64,000 nucleotides of DNA from an uncultured Collinsella sp. (lineage in GTDB: Bacteria; Actinomycetota; Coriobacteriia; Coriobacteriales; Coriobacteriaceae): positions 1 to 64,000 of the forward strand of contig UQUG01000004.1 in NCBI GenBank assembly GCA_900544205.1, read 5' to 3'. Numbering within the stretch: position 1 is the first letter of the stretch; each line of letters opens with the position of its first letter. Under the pieces are notes generated by a model that did not search any database, had not been told where the DNA came from, and was given only the letters and a program-made list of their open reading frames with translations. Below are positions 1-9,499 of the stretch, piece after piece. The position numbers and the translations under genes are program-made.

Positions 1-14
1 TCGGTCGGAGGGGT

Positions 15-94
15 GGCTTTGTAAAGCCGTTTGTCTCCACCCGCGTAGCGGGTGGTTTAAAGCTGGCCGCTGCGCGGCCAGCAGACTAAAGTCT
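15..94. repeat. cluster of four consecutive short hairpins
   Basis: Four perfect small stem-loops follow each other: 15-28 (6 bp, GT loop), 37-55 (8 bp, loop GTA), 62-82 (9 bp, loop TGC) and 83-94 (5 bp). No coding frame uses them. Hairpin chains like this are seen at ends of IS200/IS605 elements and in REP-like extragenic repeats. The element may continue left of the window. The structure is direct observation; identity is inference. Confidence 0.5.
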
Positions 95-102
95 TGAAAC
101 GC

Positions 103-141
103 AAAGGGGACGCCGCGGAACCAATCCGCGGCGTCCCCTTT
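103..141 (-). terminator. strong hairpin terminator after glmM
   Basis: A perfect 17-bp stem (103-119 with 125-141) closes a 5-nt loop, 37 bp downstream of the glmM stop codon on the minus strand. The stem is G+C rich with an A/T base, as in intrinsic terminators, although only a short T run follows. Confidence 0.75.
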
Positions 142-177
142 CCACCTAGTTGTTTAAGAACGTCCCCAATGACTACC

Positions 178-1509
178 TTACAGAGCTTCCAGCGCGGCGG
201 CGATGCGCTTCATGGCGGCATCGGCAGATGCTTGGTCGGGCGCCTCGGCCAGCACGCGGATAACCGACTCGGTTCCGCTCTTGCGCACGAGCACGCGGCC
301 CTCGCCTGCCAGCGCAACCTCGGCCTCGGCGATGGCGTTCTGCACGCCCATGTTCTCGAGCGCGGCGTCCTTGTCCGCCACGCGCACGGCCACCTGCGCC
401 TGCGGCAGCAGCTTGCACGGAGCCGTGAGCTGCGAGAGCGTCTCGCGCTCGGCACGAATCACTTCCATCACGCGCAGCGAGGTCATAATGCCGTCGCCCG
501 TGCGCTCGATATCGCCAAAGATCGTATGGCCCGTCTGCTCGCCGCCCAGGCTGTAGCCGCCCTCGCGCATCTTGGCATACACGTGACGGTCGCCCACGCC
601 GCTGGTCACGGCGCTCAGACCGGCAAGCTCCAACGACTTGATCAGGCCAAAGTTGCTGGCAATCGTCGGCACCACGGTACCGCCCGAAAGGCGACCGTGC
701 TTGTTCAGATACACGCCGCACACGTACAGGATCTGGTCGCCGTCTACCACGCGACCGCGCTCATCCACGGCCAGGCAGCGGTCGGCATCGCCATCGTAGG
801 CAAAACCCACGTCCAGGCCCTGCTCCACCACATGGCGCTGCAGACGCTCAATATGCGTAGAGCCGCAGTCGACATTGATGTTAAAGCCGTCGGGCGCGGC
901 ATTGATCACGCGCACATCGGCGCCCAGTGCGTCAAACACCGGCTTGGCCACCGAGGAAGCCGAGCCGTTGGCGCAGTCGATACCGATCTTGACGCCCTGC
1001 AGCGAAAAGTTCGCACTTGCAATGAGCGAAGCAATGTAGCGGTTGCGGCCCTGCATGTAGTCCACCGTGGCACCGATGTGGTTGCCCGTGGCCAACGGAA
1101 CTTCGCTCTTGCCATCGATGTAGTCCTCGATGAGCTCCAGTACGTCCTCGTCCATCTTAAAACCGTCGCTATTGACGAGCTTAATGCCGTTATCGCAAAA
1201 CGGGTTGTGGCTCGCGCTGATCATGATGCCGCAATCGAAGCAGCCCTCCACGGTCTGATGCGCCACGCCCGGCGTCGGGATCACGTGCAGCATATAGGCG
1301 TCCGCACCGCTCGCGACCAGACCGCTCACCAGCGCCGCCTCGAACATATAACTCGAGCGACGTGTGTCCTTGCCCACGATAACGCGCGCCTTAGCACTGC
1401 GGTTGGCGCCATAATACCAGCCCACAAAACGGCCAATCTTATAAGCGTGCTCTACCGTCAGCCCAACGTTGGCCTCGCCGCGAAAGCCATCGGTGCCAAA
1501 GTACTTCAT
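178..1509 (-). CDS. glmM: phosphoglucosamine mutase GlmM
   Basis: The 443-aa product converts glucosamine-6-phosphate to glucosamine-1-phosphate in the cytoplasm, the step before UDP-GlcNAc and peptidoglycan synthesis. It has the full alpha-D-phosphohexomutase layout: the N-terminal YFGTDGFRG signature, the phosphoserine loop ISASHNPF (Ser100), the metal loop AYDGDADR, the sugar loop GGEQTGHTI, and the C-terminal phosphate-binding RKSGTE. Length matches GlmM (about 445 aa). The ATG at 1509 puts the expected MKYFGTDG start at residue 1. It is last in a minus-strand run behind the DUF4012 gene (83-bp gap) and ends in a strong hairpin. Confidence 0.97.
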   Translation of the reverse strand: MKYFGTDGFRGEANVGLTVEHAYKIGRFVGWYYGANRSAKARVIVGKDTRRSSYMFEAALVSGLVASGADAYMLHVIPTPGVAHQTVEGCFDCGIMISASHNPFCDNGIKLVNSDGFKMDEDVLELIEDYIDGKSEVPLATGNHIGATVDYMQGRNRYIASLIASANFSLQGVKIGIDCANGSASSVAKPVFDALGADVRVINAAPDGFNINVDCGSTHIERLQRHVVEQGLDVGFAYDGDADRCLAVDERGRVVDGDQILYVCGVYLNKHGRLSGGTVVPTIASNFGLIKSLELAGLSAVTSGVGDRHVYAKMREGGYSLGGEQTGHTIFGDIERTGDGIMTSLRVMEVIRAERETLSQLTAPCKLLPQAQVAVRVADKDAALENMGVQNAIAEAEVALAGEGRVLVRKSGTESVIRVLAEAPDQASADAAMKRIAAALEAL

Positions 1510-1592
1510 GCGCTCTCCTTACAAAATAGGGGCGAACAGATTGCCTGTCCGCCCCAAAATGGTACTCGATTATCTGCGCTACCAGAAAAACC

Positions 1593-3905
1593 CTACGCCG
1601 ACGCGCTGTCGCGAGCCGCCTGGCATGTAGGAGTCTGACGCAGCGTAAGCGGCTTGTCCCCCGCCTCGGCCGACGTGGTCAGCGTATACGTGATCGTCGT
1701 CGTCTCGCCAGCATGCAGGTCAACGGTGCCCGAATAGAAGGGGATTCCATGCCACGTAGCGGCGCCGAGACCAAACTGGGTGCCCTCGACGGTCAGATCA
1801 GTAATGTTGCCGCCCGTCGGGGCAAACAGTGAGACATTCAGACGCTCGTCGTCACGCGCGGCATCGGGTGCGCTCGCCGCAACGTAGTCGGGCAGCTTGC
1901 CAGCCTCCTCCTGCGTCATGATGTTCGTCAGGGTAACGGTGATGCGATAGGAGCACGTGCCGTCACCGTTCTTGATGCCCTGGCCAATCTGCGTATCAGC
2001 GTTCAGGTACCAGTCGAGCTTGGAGAAGCTCAGGTTGTTAAAGTAAACGCCGGCAACAGGATCGGCACTCGGGTCATCCGGATTGGGCAGCGAAGCGTCA
2101 ATGCCCGTCTCTTTGATGGCATTCTGCTCATCATCGTTTCTCATCCACGCGATCAGGCGGCCCTCTTCGGCACCGCGCTCAACGGCGCTGACAAGCTTCG
2201 CAACATCGACATCGCCGATACCGCCAAGAATCTTGTCGAAGGCAGCGCTGGCGACGGATGCAAAGATGCCGTCAGACTCCTCGACCGGATAGTTCCAGTA
2301 CACATCGTGCATGAGGACCTTTGCGGCGTTGGCGCCGTCGACAACCGTTCCGTCGGGCAGTGACACGTTACCGACCAGGCCCAGCAGATACTGCAGGAAC
2401 ACCGGGTCGATACCGATGACGCCATCAACGTCCTGTCCATACTGGGACTTCCACAGCGCGGCGACACGCTGCGAGTTGCGGGGCCAATCAGGCGAATAGG
2501 TATTGCCCGAGTTGTACAGGTTACTGTGGTTGCCGAACAGCGCCTCATCCTCTTCGTCGACGCTCTCGACTGCCTCATCCTCGCTGAGTCCAATGCGGGG
2601 AACAAACTCGCCAATCGACATCTGGCCGTCAGTGACCGAAATCAGGCCCTGCGAACCGCCAAAGCCGCCGCAAGCACGAATCTCGACGTTGTTCATGGCG
2701 TACATAAGGTAGTTGCGCGTCTGGCCGTTGGCGCCGAGCATCTGGGGAAGGACGGGGGCGACCTTCTCCGCCGCGTCAACCGCACCGTTGAGGGTGGCAA
2801 AGCCGTCCTTGGCCTTATCGACCAGCTCGGTCACCTGGGAAATATGAGTATCGCCAATGCCCTGAACCTTCTCGTTGGCGCTCTTGAACACCTTGGAGCT
2901 ATCGGAAAGCGAATCGGCAACGGCCTGTAGCGCGGACACGTTAATCATGCCGTCCTGGAACAGCTTGCCGGGCGTGGCCTGCGAGAGGTTATCGGCCATG
3001 GGAACCAGCGCGTTGCTCGAGACATCGGACAGGGCATCAATCATGGTGCGGGCCGCATTGATATCGCTGCCATACACCGGGATAAACGAAGCCGCCGTCC
3101 ACAGCGGGCTCGAGGTCTCCGCCTTCATGCTGTTGCAGAGCTCATCGATCTTCTTCGCGTCGTCAGGCAGCGTCGAAAAATCGCCCGACGTGACCTTGTC
3201 CTTAAGGCCACCGACAATCTCGACAGCCTCCTTCGCTTCGCTCTTTACGGTCTTTGCCGAGTTAAGCAGCATAAAGCCGCTTGCGCCAAGCGCAACGAGA
3301 AGCACCGCGACCGCAGCGGCAATAATGGCGCCGGTGTGACGCTTTTTGCGCTCGCCCTTGCGATGGCGATGACGGACCAGACCGTCAGAGGTCGAACTCG
3401 ACGAAGCGTCGCTACCGTAGTTCAAACCAAAATCGTAATAATCTTCCTTGGAACCCGAGCCCGCAAACTCGGCACCGCTATCATCCAGGCGGGCGAACGT
3501 GCCAGTCTCGGAGGCGCCGGTGTAAATCGTGCCAAGGTTACCCGTAAGCCCCGCGCCACCGGCAGAGGGAGTATTGTTGGCGGCCTTGCCGGCATTAACG
3601 CTGCCGGCGCCATTCGCGGCGTTGGCAGCACCCGCGTTGTTCGCGGGTACCGAAGGAGCCCCGCTCGGCTGCGACGCGGAGGTTGCACTGTCCGCAAAGA
3701 CATTTCCTCTTGCACGGCCGGTCTTTTTTGCCTTTTGAGACTGCTCGTACAGAGCGGTAAACATCGCCGTCTCGCCCGGGGACACGCGCTTACCGGAACC
3801 GCCCTGTCCAGCGCCGCCCGGCGTGCCGGCCTTACCAGCCCCGTTCGGACGCGGCGGAACTGCAGGGCGGCCGCTATCGCTGCCCTTAAAGTGATTACCA
3901 GCCAT
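1593..3905 (-). CDS. DUF4012 single-pass membrane protein
   Basis: The product is 770 aa. Residues 1-175 are a low-complexity cytoplasmic region rich in Gly, Ala, Pro and Ser; a basic stretch (RHRHRKGERKKRH) precedes one membrane segment at about 192-214; the rest should be extracellular. The outer part carries the DUF4012 signature around NYLMYAMNNVEIRACGGFGG, typical of Gram-positive surface proteins of unknown biochemical role that often lie near cell-wall polymer genes. ATG at 3905 is chosen because GAGGA lies 9 nt upstream; a TTG nine codons earlier has no such site. Upstream of glmM in the same direction, so a cell-envelope role is plausible but inferred. Confidence 0.85.
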   Translation of the reverse strand: MAGNHFKGSDSGRPAVPPRPNGAGKAGTPGGAGQGGSGKRVSPGETAMFTALYEQSQKAKKTGRARGNVFADSATSASQPSGAPSVPANNAGAANAANGAGSVNAGKAANNTPSAGGAGLTGNLGTIYTGASETGTFARLDDSGAEFAGSGSKEDYYDFGLNYGSDASSSSTSDGLVRHRHRKGERKKRHTGAIIAAAVAVLLVALGASGFMLLNSAKTVKSEAKEAVEIVGGLKDKVTSGDFSTLPDDAKKIDELCNSMKAETSSPLWTAASFIPVYGSDINAARTMIDALSDVSSNALVPMADNLSQATPGKLFQDGMINVSALQAVADSLSDSSKVFKSANEKVQGIGDTHISQVTELVDKAKDGFATLNGAVDAAEKVAPVLPQMLGANGQTRNYLMYAMNNVEIRACGGFGGSQGLISVTDGQMSIGEFVPRIGLSEDEAVESVDEEDEALFGNHSNLYNSGNTYSPDWPRNSQRVAALWKSQYGQDVDGVIGIDPVFLQYLLGLVGNVSLPDGTVVDGANAAKVLMHDVYWNYPVEESDGIFASVASAAFDKILGGIGDVDVAKLVSAVERGAEEGRLIAWMRNDDEQNAIKETGIDASLPNPDDPSADPVAGVYFNNLSFSKLDWYLNADTQIGQGIKNGDGTCSYRITVTLTNIMTQEEAGKLPDYVAASAPDAARDDERLNVSLFAPTGGNITDLTVEGTQFGLGAATWHGIPFYSGTVDLHAGETTTITYTLTTSAEAGDKPLTLRQTPTCQAARDSASA

Positions 3906-4054
3906 AAAGAAATCCTCGCAATTGAGTCGCAATGAAAAAATCCATAACGTTACCAGTTTATGGCATTTTGAGCATCGACAGCTAAACTCCAGACACGGAC
4001 GTCAATTGGCGAAAATGCGGCACAACACCTTTTCTGTCTTGGCGGCGGCGCTAG

Positions 4055-5077
4055 CTACACTGTGAGGAACATCATCACGATGATCATGACAAAGCCGATA
4101 AGGTCGGTCGGCAAAAACACCGTGCCCAGCATAACGGCGCTGGTGATGGTCGCCGAAACCGGCTCCACAGTTCCGATGAGGCTCGCGCGCACCGAGCCGA
4201 TGTCCTTAACGCCCTGCATATAGAGCATGTAAGCAAAAAACGAGCCGATAACCACGAACACCGCGAGCGCCTCGACGCCGGCAGCGTCGAGCGCCGGCAT
4301 ATGCGCCCACGGCTGCACGAAGACACATGAGACCACGCCCGCCGTGAGCATTGCCGAGCCCGTGACGATGGGGCTGCCGTATTCGGGCAGGATCTTGGCG
4401 GGAATCACCGCCATACACGCGGCGCTGACCGCACACATAAGACCTGCTGCCAGGCCAAGCGGCGAGATATTCAGGCTGGTAGGGTCGCCGCCGGTGGCGA
4501 TTAAAAAGGTTCCACCCAGAGCCAGGCCAATGCCGATGACTTCGCGAGTACGCGGCATGCGGCGATCGGTCACGCAGGCGTAGCCCATGATGATAACGAG
4601 CTGCAGGCACTGGAGCACCGTCGCGGTTCCGGCATTGGTCAGGCGCACGGCCGAAAGATAGCAAAACTGGTTGAACAGCAGGCCAAAAGCGGTAAAGAGC
4701 AGCAGCTGCTTGCGATCGGCGGGTGTGGTCCAGAGCTTAATCAGGCGCTCGCGGTCGCGCGTAACAACCACGGCCATAAAGAGCAGGCCGGCGAGAATCT
4801 GACGCACGCTCATAAGCCACAAGGTGTCGACGTGGTAGGTATCGAACAGAAAGCTCGCGCTGGTGCCCGAAAAGCCCCAAAACGAACCGCCCACCAGCGT
4901 AGCCAAGACGCCCGTGATCATCTTGCGCGTCGAAGCGCTGTTCAGGCGGTCGCGCCATGCGCGACGGGTGTTGCGGCTGAGCTCGTCGGTGCCCTCGGGA
5001 ACATCAATGTTCGATATATCGGTCATCGGCACCGAAGCCCCTGCGCCTTCGACCTGCTCGACACACTCTTTGCTCAT
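4055..5077 (-). CDS. EamA/DMT-superfamily transporter
   Basis: The 340-aa product has a hydrophilic N-terminus of about 50 residues followed by about ten hydrophobic segments in two EamA repeats. The first repeat starts near GVLATLVGGSFWGFSGTSAS, and the second ends with the EPVSATITSAVMLGT segment typical of drug/metabolite transporters. It probably exports a small metabolite; the substrate cannot be read from sequence. The ATG at 5077 follows GGGGGAG. A second, unrelated-looking EamA protein is encoded at 31315-32397. No operon partner is evident; a 149-bp gap separates it from the DUF4012 gene. Confidence 0.88.
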   Translation of the reverse strand: MSKECVEQVEGAGASVPMTDISNIDVPEGTDELSRNTRRAWRDRLNSASTRKMITGVLATLVGGSFWGFSGTSASFLFDTYHVDTLWLMSVRQILAGLLFMAVVVTRDRERLIKLWTTPADRKQLLLFTAFGLLFNQFCYLSAVRLTNAGTATVLQCLQLVIIMGYACVTDRRMPRTREVIGIGLALGGTFLIATGGDPTSLNISPLGLAAGLMCAVSAACMAVIPAKILPEYGSPIVTGSAMLTAGVVSCVFVQPWAHMPALDAAGVEALAVFVVIGSFFAYMLYMQGVKDIGSVRASLIGTVEPVSATITSAVMLGTVFLPTDLIGFVMIIVMMFLTV

Positions 5078-5308
5078 TCCACTCCCCCGAAACAGCCTGG
5101 AAACAATTCGGCTTACCTTACCACGGCGAAGTCACCAGCTGGAGGCTTGTCCGCTTATCGGTAGGACAATTCCGCAGGCGTCTTTCCATAGCTCGATACC
5201 GCAATGGCCTTGCATTATGCGACAGCCAAATCGCGGCAGCAGGCTCTTTTGAAATGGATACGACAAAGCCCCCGAATTCCACAATGTAAGCGATTTTTAA
5301 AAATGTTC

Positions 5309-5337
5309 TTGCCACCGAGTTCAGGCTCCGTTATATT
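5309..5337 (+). promoter_or_regulatory. promoter of tRNA-Val
   Basis: TTGCCA (5309-5314) and TATATT (5332-5337) are spaced by exactly 17 bp, with the tRNA 30 nt downstream of the -10 box. This is a good sigma-70/sigA-type match. Confidence 0.7.
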
Positions 5338-5366
5338 ATCCTTTGCGCGCTTGCGCACCCTTGATC

Positions 5367-5441
5367 GGGCGTTTAGCTCAGGGGGAGAGCGCTTCCCTGA
5401 CACGGAAGAGGTCAGAAGTTCAAATCTTCTAACGCCCACCA
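5367..5441 (+). tRNA. tRNA-Val (GAC)
   Basis: The cloverleaf folds completely: 7-bp acceptor (GGGCGTT/AACGCCC), D arm GCTC/GAGC, anticodon stem CTTCC/GGAAG with loop CTGACAC giving anticodon GAC, T arm AGAAG/CTTCT with TTCAAAT. The discriminator A at 5438 and an encoded CCA (5439-5441) follow. Confidence 0.97.
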
Positions 5442-5449
5442 AATGTTCG

Positions 5450-5486
5450 CAGCTCAGAGGCTATGTCCTCTGGGCTGTTTTGTTTT
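5450..5486 (+). terminator. terminator of tRNA-Val
   Basis: An 11-bp stem (5450-5460 with 5467-5477, one wobble) and 6-nt loop is followed by TTTTGTTTT, directly after the tRNA. Confidence 0.85.
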
Positions 5487-5723
5487 ATGTCGCCAAATCA
5501 GCTAGCAGCTCCAACCGCCCTGCCCATGCACAAAACCACGTCAGCGACCCAAGTGCCTATCCCGGCTGACTCCGCAGTCAATCAAAACCGCCCCAATAGC
5601 CACCGAGGCCGAGACCAACGCGTCTCGAACCCATCCGAGCCGCAACTTCTCAGCAAAACGCCGCGATGTCTGCGCCCTGCGGTATCCTTGAGCCACTTGC
5701 ACCTGCAGCACCAAGGAGCCGCT

Positions 5724-6410
5724 ATGCGCACCGAGCTCGATGTCCCCTTTTCGCACAAAGAAGAAGCCAAGGCGCTGGGCGCCAAATGGGACCGGACCAA
5801 GAAGATCTGGTATGTGCCCAGCGGCGTCAACCCCGAGCCCTTTGCCGAGTGGCTGCCCGGTGTTGACCGATCCGACCCCTCAGCACCGTATATATATCTA
5901 GTACTGGGCAAGCGCGAGTGCTGGAAGTGTCACAAAGAGACCTCGGTCGCGGCCTTCGGCATTCCCTATCGAACCGATAACGACAAGAGCATCGCCATCG
6001 CGCACACGCCCAACGAAGCCGGGCACATTGCCATCGACACGGCCAACACCAACGCACTCGCCATCGTGCCCGCTCTTGGCTGCGTGCCGGGCGAGATCCG
6101 CGACTACCTTCATAAGCGTTGCGGCTACAAGCCCGTAGGCGCGCGAGCCTCCAAAGCCCCGTCGCTCGGCAACACGTGCACCAGTTGCGACGCGCTGCAA
6201 GGCAGCCGCTATCTGTTCGAGGAGCCCTCGTCCCCGTTTGCCCTCACTGCCATCAACAAGCTGCCGGCACTGGAGTTTATACGCGTCGAAGTTGCCGGCG
6301 TCTTTGGCGTCCCGGCCACGCGTACCGACTTTGACCAGGCGCTCTTTACCTGGGCACGCGACCATCACGCCGAGTTCCACAAGCAACTCGGTGAGGGGAT
6401 TTATTTGTAG
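5724..6410 (+). CDS. DUF5710 domain protein
   Basis: The product is 228 aa. Residues 1-45 match the DUF5710 module (LDVPFSHKEEAKALGAKWD then KIWYVPSG), a small domain often fused to primase, TOPRIM or other nucleic-acid enzymes. The remainder has two Cys pairs (CWKC near 73 and CTSC near 155) that could bind zinc, and no catalytic motif I recognise. The start at 5724 is set by AAGGAG 5 nt upstream; the frame is open further up but overlaps the tRNA terminator. It stands alone between tRNA-Val and the restriction genes, a typical place for accessory genes next to a tRNA. Function unknown. Confidence 0.8.
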   Translation: MRTELDVPFSHKEEAKALGAKWDRTKKIWYVPSGVNPEPFAEWLPGVDRSDPSAPYIYLVLGKRECWKCHKETSVAAFGIPYRTDNDKSIAIAHTPNEAGHIAIDTANTNALAIVPALGCVPGEIRDYLHKRCGYKPVGARASKAPSLGNTCTSCDALQGSRYLFEEPSSPFALTAINKLPALEFIRVEVAGVFGVPATRTDFDQALFTWARDHHAEFHKQLGEGIYL

Positions 6411-6465
6411 GGGCAACATCGAGGTATCGAGGAGCAGGGGTTGATTGTTAAATAATCTCGAAACG

Positions 6466-7971
6466 CTACAGCCCCAGAATATGCTCCAGGTAGCCCTTGT
6501 TGAACCAGAACGATTGCTTCGTCATCCAGCGCCCGTCGGGCAGTTCGTAAGCATTCCTTGCGATGTCACCGATCTCTGTTCCATCGGCAAACTTGTAAGC
6601 CGCTTTTGACGTATGCGGGCGAACGTGAACAATTGGATTGTCCGCCATACCGGGCAGATTGTTAGTCACTTTGAGCTTTCCGCTCGCATCCCGATACGGA
6701 TTGAGCTCAACGCCCTCACGTATTACCTTTCGCGTCTCATCCCAACAAGCTTTCGCTGGGCCTTCGATTTCGTTTTCTCCCATTGCCCAGAACAAACAAC
6801 GATCGAGACGCAGCACGCCATCGTGGTCCTCACGGAACACAACGAAGAAAAAGCGATTGGTCTCAAGGCACGCATGAAGAGGCGACGTCTCCCAGTCTTC
6901 TTCAATCAAACGCTTGAACTCAAACGGTGGGAACGACATAGCCTGTTCGATGTGCCCCCTGTTGTTAACTCGAACAGTTCGGACGGAAATGCCTGCCTTG
7001 ACGAATTCCTCGGCAGCATTGTTTTTGATTCCGAGCATACGATAAACGAGCGTTGTCCACTGCGCCTTATTGCCCGTGTACTCCAGTCCATACTGTTCGG
7101 CAATTTGACGATCGGTCTCACCGTAATGGCGCTCGATAAGTCCAGTTACGTAACTTTCGAAATCGATAGACTTGCCATCGTCCTGAACAATGCTCTCCCC
7201 GACTCGCGGAGCACCGAGGACATAAGTATGGAGCACATAGTCCATATACGAGCGCTTGAGGGAAAAGGCGCGACGCTTTGCGCGATGGCGCTCAATCTCG
7301 CCCGTATCGGTATTGAAGTATTCATAATACTGGTCCGCCCACATTGTGGCCTCAGTTGCGCCCTTCGTGCAAGCACCCAGATAAGTCGTCATGCCTTCTG
7401 AAAGCTCGTCCGCACGGCCATCCTGAATATAGGAAATGATCTTCTCGTAGTCGGCGCGAATGATTTTCATGTCCTCTTCGGGCAGACGAACCATGACCGC
7501 ACGCTCAATGCGTTGGTCGTATTTATCGATGGAACGATCTCGGCCGTAGTAAATCAACAGGATATTGCTGAGCTTGGTCTTGAGGTGAGAACTGTCGTAG
7601 TCGAGCGAAACAGGTCGGTCATAAGGAATCATGGTCAGGACAAGGCGCTCGCCAGCAGACTTCCGGCCGTTCTTGAGCACATCAAAACACGTTGCCTTGA
7701 GCTCAACGCCCGCCTCGGGAAAGTCGGGGCGATCGTCACTATTGGCCTTGTAGCCAAAGTAACGTTCTTCGATAAGAGTGCCCATACCGCCTTTGTACTT
7801 CTTGGAGCCAAAGTCCTTGGGCGCACTCTCCCCCTCCGGAGCAATACCGAGCTCGAGAATATCGCGGAACGTCATGCCATCGAGATTGGCAGCATAGCGC
7901 TCAATACTTGAGGGGTCAGAAAAATCAGTATCGTCAAGCATGCGCTTGAAATCGAGGCGCTTCTTAGACAC
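6466..7971 (-). CDS. Sau3AI-like type II restriction endonuclease (predicted GATC)
   Basis: The 501-aa product resembles Sau3AI in length and plan: an N-terminal MutH/Sau3AI nuclease domain, then a second related domain that should be catalytically dead and bind DNA. The active site is visible as RPD(83)F...VE(90)LK(92), the D-x6-E-x-K spacing of MutH. The C-terminus has the TKQSFWFNKGYLEHI ending seen in this family. The start is GTG at 7971 with GGAGG 7 nt upstream. It is divergent from a 5-methylcytosine methyltransferase across a 140-bp promoter region, as expected for a restriction-modification pair. By eye it is more A+T rich than its neighbours. GATC specificity is inferred from family. 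Confidence 0.85.
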   Translation of the reverse strand: MSKKRLDFKRMLDDTDFSDPSSIERYAANLDGMTFRDILELGIAPEGESAPKDFGSKKYKGGMGTLIEERYFGYKANSDDRPDFPEAGVELKATCFDVLKNGRKSAGERLVLTMIPYDRPVSLDYDSSHLKTKLSNILLIYYGRDRSIDKYDQRIERAVMVRLPEEDMKIIRADYEKIISYIQDGRADELSEGMTTYLGACTKGATEATMWADQYYEYFNTDTGEIERHRAKRRAFSLKRSYMDYVLHTYVLGAPRVGESIVQDDGKSIDFESYVTGLIERHYGETDRQIAEQYGLEYTGNKAQWTTLVYRMLGIKNNAAEEFVKAGISVRTVRVNNRGHIEQAMSFPPFEFKRLIEEDWETSPLHACLETNRFFFVVFREDHDGVLRLDRCLFWAMGENEIEGPAKACWDETRKVIREGVELNPYRDASGKLKVTNNLPGMADNPIVHVRPHTSKAAYKFADGTEIGDIARNAYELPDGRWMTKQSFWFNKGYLEHILGL

Positions 7972-8111
7972 GGGATACCTCCGAAACTCGCAACTAACCT
8001 CATGGTAGTTCAGAGCAACTACTAACGCCCAGAAAATTGAGGTCTTGATTGTCCCCTCGATCGGTTATTGTTGTGACCACCATAACCGGACACAGCAGCG
8101 ATTGGAGAAAC

Positions 8112-9374
8112 GTGTCTGAGATTAATATTGCCGAGCTTTTTGCGGGCGTCGGTGGATTTCGTTTGGGTCTCGAAGGCTATGCCGACCCTAGACATCCCGA
8201 GTTTTATATGAAGCCCGCCGGCCCCTTCCGCACCATTTGGGCCAATCAGTGGGAGCCGCCCGGAACCAAGGCGCGTCAGTTCGCGGCCCGTTGCTACATG
8301 GATCGCTTCGGCAATGATTCCGTCGTCAACGAAGACATCAATAAGGTCCTGGAGCAGGCCGAGGCGAAAGAAATCGAAATCCCCGATGTCCAAATGGTTG
8401 TTGGCGGTTTCCCCTGCCAAGACTACTCTGTCGCGCGTCCGCTCAATCAGGCACACGGCATCGAGGGCAAGAAGGGCGTCCTTTGGTGGGACATCTATCA
8501 CTTCCTCGAAATGAAGAAGCCCAAGTTCGGTCTCTTTGAGAACGTCGACCGCCTGCTCAAGTCGCCCGCGTCTCAACGCGGTCGCGACTTCGCCATCATC
8601 CTAAGCTGTCTTGCCGACCTCGACTACACGGTCGAATGGCGCGTGGTCAACTCTGCCGAATACGGTTTCCCCCAGCGTCGCAAGCGTGTTTATATCTTCT
8701 GCGAAAAGGACGCTGGCAAGGTTGATCTCGTTAATCGCATGCACAACGGCGTCATGGCTAAAGCCTTCCCCGCCATCTATCCCGACGAGATGTCCGAGCT
8801 CGACGTTTTGCCCGACCCCTACGAGAACTCAACTCGTTTTGGCGTCGGCCAAAAGACCTCTCAATTCAAGAATGCTGGCGTCATGCAGGGCTGTCATGTT
8901 CTGACCTGCGACTTTGCCGAGGACTATCACGGTGAGCGCCACGTGCTTGGCGACGTGCTTGTCGACGAGGCTGATGTCCCGGAGCAGTTCTACATCTCCG
9001 ACGAAAAGCTTCCCGACTGGCGCTACCTTAAGGGCAGCAAGCGCGAAGAGCGCACTAACAAAAAGACAGGCTTTACGTACACGTATTCCGAGGGAGCCAT
9101 GAGCTTCCCGGATGCCACCGACAAGCCGAGCCGCACCATCCTCACAGGAGAAGGCGGCACGGGAGCGAGCCGCTTCAAGCACGTCATCGAATGTCCCGAT
9201 GGCCGTTTCCGCCGTCTTGTTCCCGACGAGCTCGATCAGCTTCAGGGATTCCCGAAAGGTTGGACCGATACGGGCATGACCGACGGCCATCGGGCCTTCT
9301 GCATGGGCAACGCACTCGTCACCGGCGTGCCCCATCGCATTGGCGAAGCTATGGTCGAAGTGTACGGCCTCTAA
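8112..9374 (+). CDS. DNA (cytosine-5) methyltransferase, M.Sau3AI-like
   Basis: The product transfers methyl groups from SAM to C5 of cytosine and should protect host DNA from the divergent endonuclease. Canonical motifs appear in order: I (LFAGVGGF, residues 9-16), IV with the catalytic Cys (GGFPCQDYS, Cys102), VI (GLFENV), VIII (QRRKRVYIF), and X near the C-terminus (MGNALVTGVPHRIG). With a GTG start at 8112 the protein is 420 aa, close to M.Sau3AI. GTG is chosen because GGAG lies 4 nt upstream and motif I then begins at residue 9; an ATG at 8049 is possible but lacks a ribosome site. Confidence 0.93.
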   Translation: MSEINIAELFAGVGGFRLGLEGYADPRHPEFYMKPAGPFRTIWANQWEPPGTKARQFAARCYMDRFGNDSVVNEDINKVLEQAEAKEIEIPDVQMVVGGFPCQDYSVARPLNQAHGIEGKKGVLWWDIYHFLEMKKPKFGLFENVDRLLKSPASQRGRDFAIILSCLADLDYTVEWRVVNSAEYGFPQRRKRVYIFCEKDAGKVDLVNRMHNGVMAKAFPAIYPDEMSELDVLPDPYENSTRFGVGQKTSQFKNAGVMQGCHVLTCDFAEDYHGERHVLGDVLVDEADVPEQFYISDEKLPDWRYLKGSKREERTNKKTGFTYTYSEGAMSFPDATDKPSRTILTGEGGTGASRFKHVIECPDGRFRRLVPDELDQLQGFPKGWTDTGMTDGHRAFCMGNALVTGVPHRIGEAMVEVYGL

Positions 9375-9499
9375 GGCAAGCAATCCGGAGCCGGCAGTTC
9401 ACGCTGTCGACTCCGTTTTTCCACCCCACTTCCCCGTATACTGATGTAACACGTGTTTCATCCGGGCTTGTTGGGCCGGATTGTTCATGGGAGGGTCTT

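Noticed and set aside
5463..5723. N-terminal extension of the DUF5710 protein
   Set aside because: It overlaps the tRNA-Val terminator; the start at 5724 has a proper ribosome site and begins the domain.
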